64,000 bases of DNA from contig DAIRDH010000001.1 in assembly GCA_036796255.1 (NCBI GenBank), forward strand, positions 62,001-126,000, written 5' to 3'. The DNA comes from T3Sed10-241 sp036796255. GTDB taxonomy: Bacteria; Bacteroidota; Bacteroidia; Flavobacteriales_D; Cryomorphaceae. The notes under the pieces are model-generated. The model searched no databases. It had not been told where the DNA came from and was given only the letters and a program-made list of their open reading frames with translations. This document shows positions 9,165 to 18,476 of the stretch, one piece after another (within the stretch, counting starts at the first letter, position 1; every line of letters begins with the position of its first letter). A program made the translations under genes and the position numbers.

Positions 9165-10421
9165 TTGACGAAATTAAAAATCTATATAAGGCTCTTGAAT
9201 GAGGGTTTCTTCTTTGCGATAAATGCATTGAGGGTAAATAGGTTGAGGACTTTTCTATCTCTCCTCGGTATCACAATAGGTATTTTTGCAATTATTTCGG
9301 TTTTCACCCTGGTAGATAGCATGGAACGTAGCGTGCGCTCCTCATTTGCCAGCCTCGGTGAGGATACCATCATGATCGAGCGTATGCCATGGGGCCCTGA
9401 GCCTGGCGATACAGAATATGCATGGTGGAAATACATACAGCGCCCAAATGTGACATTTGAGGAAGCCGAGGCAATGGGTCGCCGGATGTCAACGACAGAA
9501 CACGTGACTTTTTTTTCAGGTGCCAACCGGACGGTAGAGTACGGCAATACTGTGGTTGAAAATGCTACAGCGATAGGCGTCTCTGAAGGGTTTGAAAATT
9601 TCATAACGGTCAACGTTGAGCGAGGCCGCTCGTTTACCGCTGCCGAAATCGATGGCAATTACCGGGTCTGCTTGCTTGGCCACGAAGTGGCTGAGCGCCT
9701 TTTCGGAAATGAAGACGGCACAGGACGTTCTATCAAAGTGGGAGGCTTCAAATGCACGGTGATTGGAATATTGAAGAAAGAGGGGCAAAGCCTGGTGGGC
9801 AATGGCGCCGATGAATGGGCCATTTTACCAGTCGGATTTTCAAGAAGCATACTCAATGTGGATGTGGGCAAAACCCAGATAGCACTCAAGCCCAAACCGG
9901 GTGTTGACTCAGAGGCCATGGCCAACGAAGCCTTGGTTACCATGCGAAACATCAGGCGGCTGCGCCTCAATCAGGACAAAAATTTTGCGATGAACAAGTC
10001 GAGTATGCTGAGCTCTAGCCTTGATGACCTGTTTGGATTTCTGAGCCTTGCAGGATTGATCATTGGTGGATTTTCTATCCTTGTTGGTGGCTTCAGTATT
10101 GCCAACATTATGTTTGTGTCGGTAAAGGAGCGCACCAATATCATTGGCATTCAAAAAGCCCTGGGTGCAAAGCGCTCCTTCATCCTCTTTCAATTTTTGA
10201 TTGAGTCTGTAATACTTTGCCTTATAGGCGGATGTATAGGCCTGGCCATCATTTGGCTGCTCACCCTTGCTGTGGGTGATGCTTCATCATTTCAGCTCAC
10301 ACTCACCTTGAAAAATATCCTGATAGGGCTCGGTTTTTCAATTGGAATTGGATTGATTTCGGGCATCGTGCCTGCTTCGCTCGCCGCAAAAATGGAAGCT
10401 GTAGATGCAATGAGGGCTTAA
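9165..10421 (+). CDS. MacB/FtsX-type ABC transporter permease
   Basis: Integral membrane subunit of a MacB-type (type VII) ABC exporter or mechanotransmission complex. One N-terminal membrane helix (LRTFLSLLGITIGIFAIISV) is followed by a periplasmic MacB_PCD domain of about 240 residues and a C-terminal FtsX domain with three helices. Conserved features include VKERTNIIGIQKALGAKR, the cytoplasmic coupling region. No ATPase or fusion protein is adjacent, so the partners lie elsewhere. The frame stays open to an ATG-like start at 9066. I prefer the TTG at 9165 because the product then starts just before the family's first helix and a -7 box precedes it. It has 418 residues from that start. Confidence 0.88.
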   Translation: MTKLKIYIRLLNEGFFFAINALRVNRLRTFLSLLGITIGIFAIISVFTLVDSMERSVRSSFASLGEDTIMIERMPWGPEPGDTEYAWWKYIQRPNVTFEEAEAMGRRMSTTEHVTFFSGANRTVEYGNTVVENATAIGVSEGFENFITVNVERGRSFTAAEIDGNYRVCLLGHEVAERLFGNEDGTGRSIKVGGFKCTVIGILKKEGQSLVGNGADEWAILPVGFSRSILNVDVGKTQIALKPKPGVDSEAMANEALVTMRNIRRLRLNQDKNFAMNKSSMLSSSLDDLFGFLSLAGLIIGGFSILVGGFSIANIMFVSVKERTNIIGIQKALGAKRSFILFQFLIESVILCLIGGCIGLAIIWLLTLAVGDASSFQLTLTLKNILIGLGFSIGIGLISGIVPASLAAKMEAVDAMRA

Positions 10422-10430
10422 AAAAACAAT

Positions 10431-11147
10431 CTAGAAGCTAAATGCAAGTCCTATGCTCACTGCCCACTGATCGGTACGGGAATCAAAATTGTCGAAAGTA
10501 AAGGCTCCAGAATCATCTATGATAATGGAATCCGGGTTGATATAGCTCGCGCGACTACCTGCGCTGCGCTCAAATCTGCCCTCAAGGAATACACCTGGAG
10601 TGAACTCATATTTTATTCCCACTGCCCAACCTGCCACCACTGTAAAGCTCCTGTCAACGCGTTCTGACGAAGGTTCGGAACCTACATTTGATTTCATTTT
10701 GCTGGTGGTGCTAAAGTTGCGCGCGCCAGCAAAGAGTTCACCATAAGGCCTGAAGCGGCCATTGAAAGGCCGCAACCTCCCGTGAAGCTGGTAGGTATAT
10801 GCATTTCCATTGATGCGCAAAGAACCTGGATCGGTTGTTCCCATATTGTTAGCAATAAATACATCCTGCTTCGATTGGGCCATATGGTTCCAAACGAAGC
10901 CTCCTCCCAGCTCTATTGGGGCGTTTAGTAAAGGAATGCTGACAAATGCATTAATTCCAAAAGGAAGGCGGCCGTAGTTCTCAGCAAATTCGCCGGTGGG
11001 CACCGCCACTTGCATGCCTACGGATAAGGTGGTTCCTCGCCTTTCCTGAAAAGTTACCACTTGGCGTTGTTGCGCCCGTCTGTTTTGGGCAAATACGGTA
11101 ACTGCTGTGAGCATGAACAGCGCGGAAAGAACAATAACTTTTTTCAT
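10431..11147 (-). CDS. Small outer-membrane beta-barrel protein
   Basis: A clear signal peptide (MKKVIVLSALFMLTAVTVFA, cut before QNRR) precedes about 215 residues of alternating amphipathic strands. It ends in an aromatic C-terminus (WAVSIGLAFSF), the hallmark of an OmpA/OmpX-like 8-stranded barrel inserted by BAM. It resembles the PF13568/PF13505 outer-membrane beta-barrel families found widely in Bacteroidota. Ligand and role are unknown. The ATG at 11147 begins the signal peptide; an in-frame extension to 11180 is unlikely. It is convergent with the ABC permease, only 9 bases apart, and stands downstream of mfd in the same direction. Confidence 0.8.
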   Translation of the reverse strand: MKKVIVLSALFMLTAVTVFAQNRRAQQRQVVTFQERRGTTLSVGMQVAVPTGEFAENYGRLPFGINAFVSIPLLNAPIELGGGFVWNHMAQSKQDVFIANNMGTTDPGSLRINGNAYTYQLHGRLRPFNGRFRPYGELFAGARNFSTTSKMKSNVGSEPSSERVDRSFTVVAGWAVGIKYEFTPGVFLEGRFERSAGSRASYINPDSIIIDDSGAFTFDNFDSRTDQWAVSIGLAFSF

Positions 11148-11213
11148 GATCGTCTTGTTTGATATGCCTTTACAAGGCAAAGCCTATGCCAAAGGTATTT
11201 AATAGGGGAGAAC

Positions 11214-14200
11214 TCATACTGCTATACGGGCTCCTTTAGACATGGGTTCCAGCACCGCAATCGCATCAGTGATGGTGTTAATCCCATTTGCCGAAAGGCG
11301 AAGGGCTCCTCCCTTTTCATACATTTTTACGCTTCGGTGATTGGTCTTGATAAATTCCAGCACCCTGGTAAATGCGCTGCTTTGGTAGTAGGGTGAGTTC
11401 TGGCTGGCTACGAAGAAGCCGATGAGCTTGCCGCCCTTTAGCGTCAATTTTTCAAATCCTATTTCACGGGCCATCCAGCGCAATTGGATCGCATCCATCA
11501 AGGCGAGGGTCTGTTTTGGGATTTCGCCAAAACGGTCACGCATTTCCATTTTATACTGTTCCAGATGCACCTCACTCATCAGGTTATCCAGCTCGCGATA
11601 TATGCTGAGGCGCTCTTTGATGTCGGTGATGTAATGGTCGGGAATCAGGATTTCAAGGTCAGTTTCCAGTGCGCACTCACTTACATAGCTGCCTTGCTTT
11701 TCTTTTTCGTCGCGGTACAAGTCTTTGAATTCAGCTTCTTTGAGTTCCTGAACTGCCTCATCGAGTATTTTTTGGTAGGTCTCAAAGCCCAACTCGTTGA
11801 TAAAGCCGCTTTGCTCGCCACCGAGCAGATTGCCCGCTCCCCGGATGTCAAGGTCGCGCATGGCAATGTTGATGCCACTGCCCAGATCGCTGAATTGGGT
11901 GATGGCTTGCAGGCGCTTGCGTGCCTCGGTGCTCACGTAAGCGAGGGGAGGTGCTATCAAGTAGCAAAATGCCTTCTTGTTACTGCGGCCTACTCGGCCG
12001 CGCAACTGGTGCAAGTCACTCAAGCCAAATTCATTGGCGTCGTTGATGATAATGGTATTCGCATTGCTGATGTCGATGCCGCTCTCAATAATGGTCGTGG
12101 CCACAAGTACATCGTATACGCCATCGATGAAATCGGTCATTACGTTCTCGAGCTTCTTGCCGTCCATTTGGCCGTGGCCTATCGCTACCCGCACACCGGG
12201 GCAGAGCCTTTGAATCATGCCGGCCACTTCCTTGATGTTGCCAATCTTGTTGTTGACAAAAAATACTTGTCCTCCGCGGCTTACCTCGTAAGTTATGGCA
12301 TCGCGAATTACCTCTTCGTTGAAGGTGAAAAGTTCGGTTTGCACCGGAAATCTATTGGGCGGTGCCGTGTTGATGATACTCAGATCACGCGCGCCCATCA
12401 GCGAAAATTGCAAGGTGCGCGGAATGGGAGTTGCGGTGAGGGTTAAGGTGTCGACATTGGCTTTGATGGTTTTGAGCTTGTCTTTCACCCCCACACCAAA
12501 TTTCTGTTCTTCATCAATCACCAGCAGGCCAAGATCTTTGAATTTGATCTCCTTGCCCGCCAGCTTGTGCGTGCCGATCACAATGTCAATTTTGCCGTCA
12601 GCGAGTTCTTTCAGCGTTTCCCGCTGCTTGGCGGCAGGTAAAAAGCGATTCAATACACCAACCTTGCAGGGAAATTCGCGCAGGCGCTCTTTGAAATTCT
12701 TGTAATGCTGCATGCTGAGAATGGTGGTGGGTACGAGCACGGCCACCTGCTTGCTGTCACATACGGCCTTGAAAGCTGCACGGATCGCAATTTCTGTTTT
12801 ACCAAAGCCTACGTCGCCGCATACGAGACGATCCATAGGCCACTCCGCCTGCATGTCTTCCTTTACCGCTTGTGAGGCTTTGAGCTGATCGGGGGTATCT
12901 TCGTAAATGAAGCTGGCCTCAAGTTCTGTTTGCAAATAATTATCGGGCGAAAAGGCAAAACCGCTCTTGGCTTTGCGCTCGGCGTAAAGCTTGATCAGGT
13001 CGTAGGCAATGAGCTTTACGCGACTCTTGGTTTTGGCCTTGGTTTTGGCCCAGGCCGCGCTGCCCAGCTTGTTGATGCTGGGCTCAGTACCATCCTTGCC
13101 GCTGTATTTCGCGATGCGGTGCAGGCTGTGAATGCTCACGTATAGTATGTCCCCATCGCGGTACACCAGGCGTATGGCCTCTTGCTCGCGGCCGTTGACA
13201 TCTATCTTTTCAAGCCCTGAAAATTTGCCAACTCCATGGTCAATATGCGTCACGTAATCGCCTGGCACCAGGCTGCTCAACTCTTTAATCGTAAGCGCTT
13301 CCTTGCTTTTTTTAAAGCCTTCTTTCAGATAAAATCTGTGGTAGCGCTCGAATATTTGATGGTCCGTATAGCAGCACAGCAGCAGGTCCTGATCCACAAA
13401 TCCCTCGGATATTTCTGTATGCACAGGAGTGAACCTTACCTCCTTGCCCATGTCTTTGAAGATGCGCTCCAGGCGTTCGGTTTGCTTGGGATTGCCAGCA
13501 AAGATGAAGTTGAGGTAGCCGGCTTCATCATTTTTCCTGAGCTGCTCTATGAGCATGTCAAAGTTCTTGTTGAAAGCAGGTTGTGGCTTTTGGGCCTGCT
13601 TGAATTTTACAAAGTTGTCGCCCGTTTTGTCAAGGCATACCTGCTTAAAGTCCTTCAGCCTTTCGGCAAATGCCTCACCCTGTACGAACATTTGTGATGG
13701 ACTTAGGTGCTTGAGGACAGATTTTAACTTTTCATATTGTTTTTCAGCCGCCTCAAAACTCTGATCGAGCCGACTTGTGATAAAGTTGAGGTCTTTGTAC
13801 CACACTGTTGTCGCCGGCTCTACAAAATCGAGAAAAGATTCGCGTGACTCGAGCATCATCTTGTTCTGCACATTGGGAATCAAAGTGAAATGCTTCACTT
13901 CAGCTATAGATAGCTGCGTTACAGGGTCGAAGCGCCGCATCGACTCTACCTCATCCCCAAAAAATTCAATCCTGTAAGGATTGCTTTCGCCAAAAGAGAA
14001 TACATCGACGATGCCGCCGCGAATGCTGAATTGGCCCGGCTCATACACAAAGTCAACCCGTTCGAATTCATATTCCGACAGCAGTTCATTGAGGAAGCCA
14101 AGGCTATAATTCTCACCGGTTTTGATTTTAAAGGTATGGCTCTTTAGCTGCTTGCGCGTCACTACATTTTCGGAAAGTGCATCGGGATAGGTCACCACCA

Positions 14201-14564
14201 CCCTTGCTTTTCTGCCTTTTTGCGAAAGCGCTTTCAGGACCTCAGCCCGGAGTACGATGTTGGCGTTGTCAGTTTCCTCAACTTGATAAGGCACCCTGAA
14301 GCTCTCTGGGTAAAAGTGTGTTGTATACGTACTGCCTTCAAGCTTCTGAAGGTCGTTGTAGAAATAGGCGGCTTCTTCTTTGTCGTTGAGTACAAACAGG
14401 TGATCGCCTTCGCAATGCTCCAGGAGTGCTGCACCCACGAAAATGGCTCCTGAGCCTACCAAACCTTCAATGCTTACGCGCGCTTTCTCACTTTTTAGGG
14501 CATTGGCAATCAGCGACACTTTGTTGCCGTTCGCGTATAGTTGGGCAATACTTTCAATGTTCAT
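11214..14564 (-). CDS. mfd: Transcription-repair coupling factor Mfd
   Basis: Large DNA translocase that pushes stalled RNA polymerase off DNA and recruits UvrA. Domain order is complete: UvrB-like N-terminal region (SIRGGIVDVFSFGESNPYRI), RNA-polymerase-interacting domain (SLVPGDYVTHIDHGVGKFSG), RecG-like helicase lobes with Walker A GDVGFGKTE and the DEEQ box VIDEEQKFGVG, the TRG region LRGRVGRSNKKAFCYL, and the C-terminal TRCF domain (RDRFGEIPKQTLALMDAI). It has 1116 residues from the ATG at 14564. An ATG 8 codons upstream (14588) is also possible and would lengthen the overlap with fbp from 11 to 35 bases. I prefer the shorter start because the first family helix begins there. Confidence 0.95.
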   Translation of the reverse strand: MNIESIAQLYANGNKVSLIANALKSEKARVSIEGLVGSGAIFVGAALLEHCEGDHLFVLNDKEEAAYFYNDLQKLEGSTYTTHFYPESFRVPYQVEETDNANIVLRAEVLKALSQKGRKARVVVTYPDALSENVVTRKQLKSHTFKIKTGENYSLGFLNELLSEYEFERVDFVYEPGQFSIRGGIVDVFSFGESNPYRIEFFGDEVESMRRFDPVTQLSIAEVKHFTLIPNVQNKMMLESRESFLDFVEPATTVWYKDLNFITSRLDQSFEAAEKQYEKLKSVLKHLSPSQMFVQGEAFAERLKDFKQVCLDKTGDNFVKFKQAQKPQPAFNKNFDMLIEQLRKNDEAGYLNFIFAGNPKQTERLERIFKDMGKEVRFTPVHTEISEGFVDQDLLLCCYTDHQIFERYHRFYLKEGFKKSKEALTIKELSSLVPGDYVTHIDHGVGKFSGLEKIDVNGREQEAIRLVYRDGDILYVSIHSLHRIAKYSGKDGTEPSINKLGSAAWAKTKAKTKSRVKLIAYDLIKLYAERKAKSGFAFSPDNYLQTELEASFIYEDTPDQLKASQAVKEDMQAEWPMDRLVCGDVGFGKTEIAIRAAFKAVCDSKQVAVLVPTTILSMQHYKNFKERLREFPCKVGVLNRFLPAAKQRETLKELADGKIDIVIGTHKLAGKEIKFKDLGLLVIDEEQKFGVGVKDKLKTIKANVDTLTLTATPIPRTLQFSLMGARDLSIINTAPPNRFPVQTELFTFNEEVIRDAITYEVSRGGQVFFVNNKIGNIKEVAGMIQRLCPGVRVAIGHGQMDGKKLENVMTDFIDGVYDVLVATTIIESGIDISNANTIIINDANEFGLSDLHQLRGRVGRSNKKAFCYLIAPPLAYVSTEARKRLQAITQFSDLGSGINIAMRDLDIRGAGNLLGGEQSGFINELGFETYQKILDEAVQELKEAEFKDLYRDEKEKQGSYVSECALETDLEILIPDHYITDIKERLSIYRELDNLMSEVHLEQYKMEMRDRFGEIPKQTLALMDAIQLRWMAREIGFEKLTLKGGKLIGFFVASQNSPYYQSSAFTRVLEFIKTNHRSVKMYEKGGALRLSANGINTITDAIAVLEPMSKGARIAV

Positions 14565-15597
14565 GCTTCGCTGTGGCGACAGGCTCATGGGAATATTGTT
14601 CCATGAAAGCCTCGGCTTTTTCTACCATGTTTTTAGAACCGATGAATAGGGGTGTGCGTTGGTGTAAGCTTGTCGGTTTGATTGACATAATTCTGTTTTT
14701 GCCATCTGATGCTTTTCCACCTGCTTGTTCAACAAGAAATGCGAGGGGAATGTTTTCGTACATCAGTCGCAGCTTGCCATGGGGGTTGCTCCCAGTGCTT
14801 GGGTAGATGTATATCCCGCCTTTGATCAGGTTGCGGTGAAAATCGGCTACAAGTGAGCCAATATAACGGCTGGTGTAAGGGCGGTCAGTGGCTTCGTCTT
14901 CATCCTGACAATACTTGATGTATTGCTTTACCCCTTCCGGAAATGCTTTGTAATTGCCTTCATTGATAGAATACACCTTGCCATCTTTAGGCACCCTCAT
15001 GTTAGGGTGTGAAAGGCAAAATACGCCGATCGAGGTGTCCAGTGTAAATCCATTCACGCCATTTCCTGTGCTGAATACCAGCATGGTCGATGAGCCATAG
15101 ATGACATAACCGGCAGCAACGAGGTCAAGCCCTGGCTGAAGGAAGTCGTCCATGGTTGCCACCGTGCCCGGCTTGGACTTGCGGCGGTAGATGGAAAAAA
15201 TGGTTCCAATGCTCACATTCACATCGATGTTGGACGACCCATCGAGTGGATCCATCATCACGATGTACTTTCCCCACATGGCCTCACCTTTGTCAAAGGC
15301 GATAATGTCTTCATTTTCTTCAGAGCCGATACCGCACACCTCTTGCTGTGCTTTTAAAGCATTGATCATTTGGGTATTGGCGTACACATCGAGCTTTTGC
15401 TGAACTTCCCCCTGGATATTTTCAGCACCTGCACTGCCAAGAATGTCATCCACGAGGCCCGCTTTGTTGACTTCGCGGTTTACCACTTTTGCCGCAAGGC
15501 GTATCGCGCTAAGCAAGCGTGAAAGCTCACCTTTCGCAAAGGGGAAGTCGGCCTGTCGTTCTACAATGAATTCGCTGAGGGTAATGACTCTGTTCAT
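14554..15597 (-). CDS. fbp: Class I fructose-1,6-bisphosphatase
   Basis: Gluconeogenic enzyme that removes the 1-phosphate of fructose 1,6-bisphosphate. It has 347 residues from the ATG at 15597, which gives the normal start MNRVITLSEFI; the open frame further upstream is non-coding. Metal-binding and catalytic motifs are all present: GSEENED (metal site 1), the class I signature VMMDPLDGSSNIDVN, and the substrate-binding region IYPSTGSNPHGKLRLMYE, followed by FLVEQAGGKASDG. Its presence implies growth on amino acids or other gluconeogenic substrates. It overlaps mfd at its 3' end and is divergent from radC across a 134-base gap. Confidence 0.95.
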   Translation of the reverse strand: MNRVITLSEFIVERQADFPFAKGELSRLLSAIRLAAKVVNREVNKAGLVDDILGSAGAENIQGEVQQKLDVYANTQMINALKAQQEVCGIGSEENEDIIAFDKGEAMWGKYIVMMDPLDGSSNIDVNVSIGTIFSIYRRKSKPGTVATMDDFLQPGLDLVAAGYVIYGSSTMLVFSTGNGVNGFTLDTSIGVFCLSHPNMRVPKDGKVYSINEGNYKAFPEGVKQYIKYCQDEDEATDRPYTSRYIGSLVADFHRNLIKGGIYIYPSTGSNPHGKLRLMYENIPLAFLVEQAGGKASDGKNRIMSIKPTSLHQRTPLFIGSKNMVEKAEAFMEQYSHEPVATAKHEH

Positions 15598-15731
15598 GGT
15601 GGTGGCAGTAGGTGCACAAAGATGCGGATTTTTGCCCAATTGCCATCCAGTCAAATGCAGGTCTAGTGAGGCGCAACTCAGCACTGTGATAAAGAGGGAA
15701 TTTCTATATTTACCCATATAACCAAGTTTCC

Positions 15732-16436
15732 ATGGCAACCTTTACAGAAAGCAAGAGCATCAAATCATGGGCGGAAGATGACCGTCCCCGCGAAAAACTA
15801 TTGTTCAAAGGCCGCAGTGCACTTTCGGATGCAGAGCTCATCGCCATCTTGCTAGGCTCTGGTAGCAGAGATCTAAGCGCAGTAGATCTTGCCAAGCAGG
15901 TGCTTGCGGATTCCGATAATAAGCTGTCAAAGCTTGCACGACTGCAGGTGGATGACCTCAAAAAGTTTCGCGGCATCGGCGAGGCAAAAGCTGTAAGCAT
16001 AGTGGCCGCTTTAGAGCTGGGCCGGAGGCGGCGGGAGGAAGAGGGTGTACAAGCTGAGCGCATCGTGAGCAGCAAGGATGCCTATGAACTCATGAGCGGT
16101 GTGCTATCCGATCTTGACCATGAGGAGTTTTGGGTAATACTCCTCAGCCGCTCACACCGCTACAAGGGCAAGGTATGCATAAGCAGGGGTGGCATAGCGG
16201 GCACAGTGGTGGATCAGCGCCTCATTTTCAAACCTGCCATTGAGAAGTTGGCCTCGAGTATCATCCTCTGCCACAATCATCCCAGTGGCAACCTTAAGCC
16301 AAGCACGCAAGACATCAGCCTCACCAAGAAAGTGGTGAAAAGCGGCTATGTACTCGACATCAACGTACACGACCACATCATCTTTACCGATGATGGATTT
16401 TATAGCTTTGCCGATGAAGGCATACTTACGCAATAA
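15732..16436 (+). CDS. radC: RadC family JAB/MPN-domain protein
   Basis: 234 residues, normal for the family. The N-terminal UPF0758 helix-hairpin-helix-like part contains LSDAELIAILLGSGS and FRGIGEAKA. The C-terminal JAMM metalloprotease-like domain has an intact zinc motif, HNHPSG at 181-186 with Asp194. Despite the gene name it is not an established DNA-repair protein and its substrate is unknown. The ATG at 15732 lies in the promoter region shared with fbp. An imperfect -7-like box TATATTTA occurs at 15705-15712. Confidence 0.92.
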   Translation: MATFTESKSIKSWAEDDRPREKLLFKGRSALSDAELIAILLGSGSRDLSAVDLAKQVLADSDNKLSKLARLQVDDLKKFRGIGEAKAVSIVAALELGRRRREEEGVQAERIVSSKDAYELMSGVLSDLDHEEFWVILLSRSHRYKGKVCISRGGIAGTVVDQRLIFKPAIEKLASSIILCHNHPSGNLKPSTQDISLTKKVVKSGYVLDINVHDHIIFTDDGFYSFADEGILTQ

Positions 16437-16484
16437 TGCTTTTTACTTCCATTACCATCCATTGATTGTAGCGCTGCAAGGTCC

Positions 16485-17780
16485 ATGATTCAAATTTACA
16501 CCGATGCTCCGGGCCCGCGGCTCCGCTACACCGCCCACTTTATTTTTCAGACCGTTCTCGGGATTGAATATCAGTTTACTGATAATCCTAGTTCCAAACC
16601 GGCTTTGAGCTATGGCGCAGCGCATGGGCTGGCAAGCCTGTCCATACCCGCCGCCGGATTGCTGCACAGCAAGGTAATGCCCGCTGAACTTCCTGCAGTA
16701 AAGGAAGTGGATGGAAAGCCTTTGATTTTTGAATCAGGGGATGCTGCTGGCACTCACACGTATGCTTTCGATATTTTCGCAGCCGTATTTTTTTGCATTA
16801 GCAGGGCAGAGGAGTATATTGTCACAAAACGAGATTTGCACGGGCGGTTTGAAACAGAATCGTCCGTTTTCTATCGCTGGCAGGAACAACCTTATGTAGA
16901 TCAATGGATTCGCGATTTTGGAAATTGGCTTAAAGCCAAAGGCCTGGTAAATGAGCTTCCGCAGCCAAAATCTCAATGGATCAACACCCTCGATATTGAT
17001 ATTGCTTATGCATACCGCGGCCGTGAGTGGTGGCGCATACTTGGAGCAACTGCAAGAGATGTGTTGCAATTTCGCTTCAACCGCATCGCGGAGCGCATAA
17101 AGGTGCTCAGCGGCAGCGCTCCCGATCCTTACGACAACTACGGGCTGTGTCTGGAGGCTACTGAGGTGGCCGATGAGTCAATTTGCTTTGTGCTTTGTGG
17201 TAATGGCAGGGGGCATGACATCAACCTCAACCCAAAACATCCTCAAATGCGGAGCTTGATCAGAAAACTGGCTGTTCAAGTAAAAATAGGCATCCACCCT
17301 TCATACAAAACCTTGGGGTCTAAGCAGGCTGTGCAGTTCGAAATCGAACAACTGATGCAAGTCACAGGCAATAAGCCTGTGCATAGCCGACAGCACTTTT
17401 TGCGCATGCAAATCCCGAATACTGTCACTGATTTGGAAGCACTTGGCGTGCAAAAGGATTACTCAATGGGATTCGCGGATGCGGTAGGATTCAGGGCCGG
17501 TACCGCACATTCATTTATGTTTTTTGATTTTTCGAGAAATCAAGCCACAAGACTTCAAATGGTACCCCTTATCGCCATGGATAGTGCCATGCGGGACTAC
17601 ATGAAGCTGAAGCCCGAAGAGGCATTTGCAAGGCTCAAAGCACTATGGCAGTCTGTTGAGACTTCTGGCGGGAGTTTTGTCACAGTATGGCACAACCATT
17701 CTCTCTCTGGACGTGAAGGTTGGGAAAATTGGCGGGAGGTATACATAGCCTTTACTGATTTCATGCGGCAAAAGCGATAA
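16485..17780 (+). CDS. DUF7033 / polysaccharide-deacetylase-like protein
   Basis: Cytoplasmic-looking protein of 431 residues with no signal peptide. The N-terminal half resembles the Bacteroidota DUF7033 domain (DAPGPRLRYTAHFIFQTVLG, TYAFDIFAAVFFCISRAEEY). The C-terminal half resembles a NodB/polysaccharide deacetylase fold: an acidic strand NTLDIDIAYAY around residue 170 sits where the metal-binding Asp-Asp motif is expected, then GIHPSYKTLGS and a terminal VTVWHNHSLS. The usual TFDDG is not intact (DID instead of DD), so deacetylase activity is uncertain. It lies 48 bases after radC and 41 before upp, all rightward. The family assignment is from memory of similar Bacteroidota proteins. Confidence 0.68.
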   Translation: MIQIYTDAPGPRLRYTAHFIFQTVLGIEYQFTDNPSSKPALSYGAAHGLASLSIPAAGLLHSKVMPAELPAVKEVDGKPLIFESGDAAGTHTYAFDIFAAVFFCISRAEEYIVTKRDLHGRFETESSVFYRWQEQPYVDQWIRDFGNWLKAKGLVNELPQPKSQWINTLDIDIAYAYRGREWWRILGATARDVLQFRFNRIAERIKVLSGSAPDPYDNYGLCLEATEVADESICFVLCGNGRGHDINLNPKHPQMRSLIRKLAVQVKIGIHPSYKTLGSKQAVQFEIEQLMQVTGNKPVHSRQHFLRMQIPNTVTDLEALGVQKDYSMGFADAVGFRAGTAHSFMFFDFSRNQATRLQMVPLIAMDSAMRDYMKLKPEEAFARLKALWQSVETSGGSFVTVWHNHSLSGREGWENWREVYIAFTDFMRQKR

Positions 17781-17821
17781 ATCACGTACTTTAGCGCTGT
17801 ACCAAACCCAATTACTCTTCC

Positions 17822-18469
17822 ATGATTCACGAAATAGGCCGCAACAATTCAATTTTCAATCAATTTCTCAGAGAAATAAGGCATAAAGATATCCAGCAGG
17901 ATCGCCTCAGATTCAGGCGAAATATGGAGCGCATGGGTGAGATCATGGCATATGAACTGAGCAAAACACTTGACTACAAGGTTGAAGAGGTGCTCACTCC
18001 TCTGGGTGAAGCCCACATGCGCATTCCTGAAAATATGCCTGTACTGGCTACTATCATGCGGGCTGGACTTCCTTTTCATCAGGGATTGCTCAATTATTTT
18101 GACCACTCAGATAATGCGTTTATATCAGCCTACCGCAAGCATAAAAAAGGGCAAGACAATTTTACCATTGAAGTGGAATACTTGAGCAGTCCACCGCTTG
18201 AAGGCAAGGTACTGATCATTTCTGACCCTATGTTGGCCACAGGCTCATCCATGTTTAGGGTGTATCAGGCCATGCTGGCCAAAGGCAAACCAGCGCTTAC
18301 CCATGTGGTGGTATTGATTGCCAGCCAGGAAGGGGTGGAGTACATCAAAAAGAAAATGCCTGAATCAACCAATATCTGGGTTGGTGCCATCGATGATGAA
18401 CTTACAGCTCAGGCCTACATTGTGCCGGGCCTGGGCGATGCTGGCGACCTCTGCTACGGCGCAAAATAG
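17822..18469 (+). CDS. upp: Uracil phosphoribosyltransferase
   Basis: Pyrimidine salvage enzyme making UMP from uracil and PRPP. It has 215 residues. The PRPP-binding loop VLIISDPMLATGSSM and the uracil-binding C-terminal stretch (AQAYIVPGLGDAGDLCYG) are both clear, as is the RAGLPFHQG motif. It is preceded by the deacetylase-like gene and followed 7 bases later by a small membrane protein gene. Taken with pyrE at 25.1 kb, both salvage and de novo UMP synthesis are represented in the window. Confidence 0.95.
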   Translation: MIHEIGRNNSIFNQFLREIRHKDIQQDRLRFRRNMERMGEIMAYELSKTLDYKVEEVLTPLGEAHMRIPENMPVLATIMRAGLPFHQGLLNYFDHSDNAFISAYRKHKKGQDNFTIEVEYLSSPPLEGKVLIISDPMLATGSSMFRVYQAMLAKGKPALTHVVVLIASQEGVEYIKKKMPESTNIWVGAIDDELTAQAYIVPGLGDAGDLCYGAK

Positions 18470-18476
18470 CCATGCC

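Noticed and set aside
11484..12446. Open frame of 320 codons on the plus strand inside mfd
   Set aside because: It is the complementary shadow of the well-conserved helicase part of mfd, with no recognisable domain.
15598..15738. N-terminal extension of fructose bisphosphatase
   Set aside because: Covers the shared promoter region with radC and does not resemble the family; the ATG at 15597 fits.
15732..16436. RadC as a sign of a mobile element
   Set aside because: radC also occurs on plasmids and islands, but here it lies between housekeeping genes with no integrase, repeats or change in composition.
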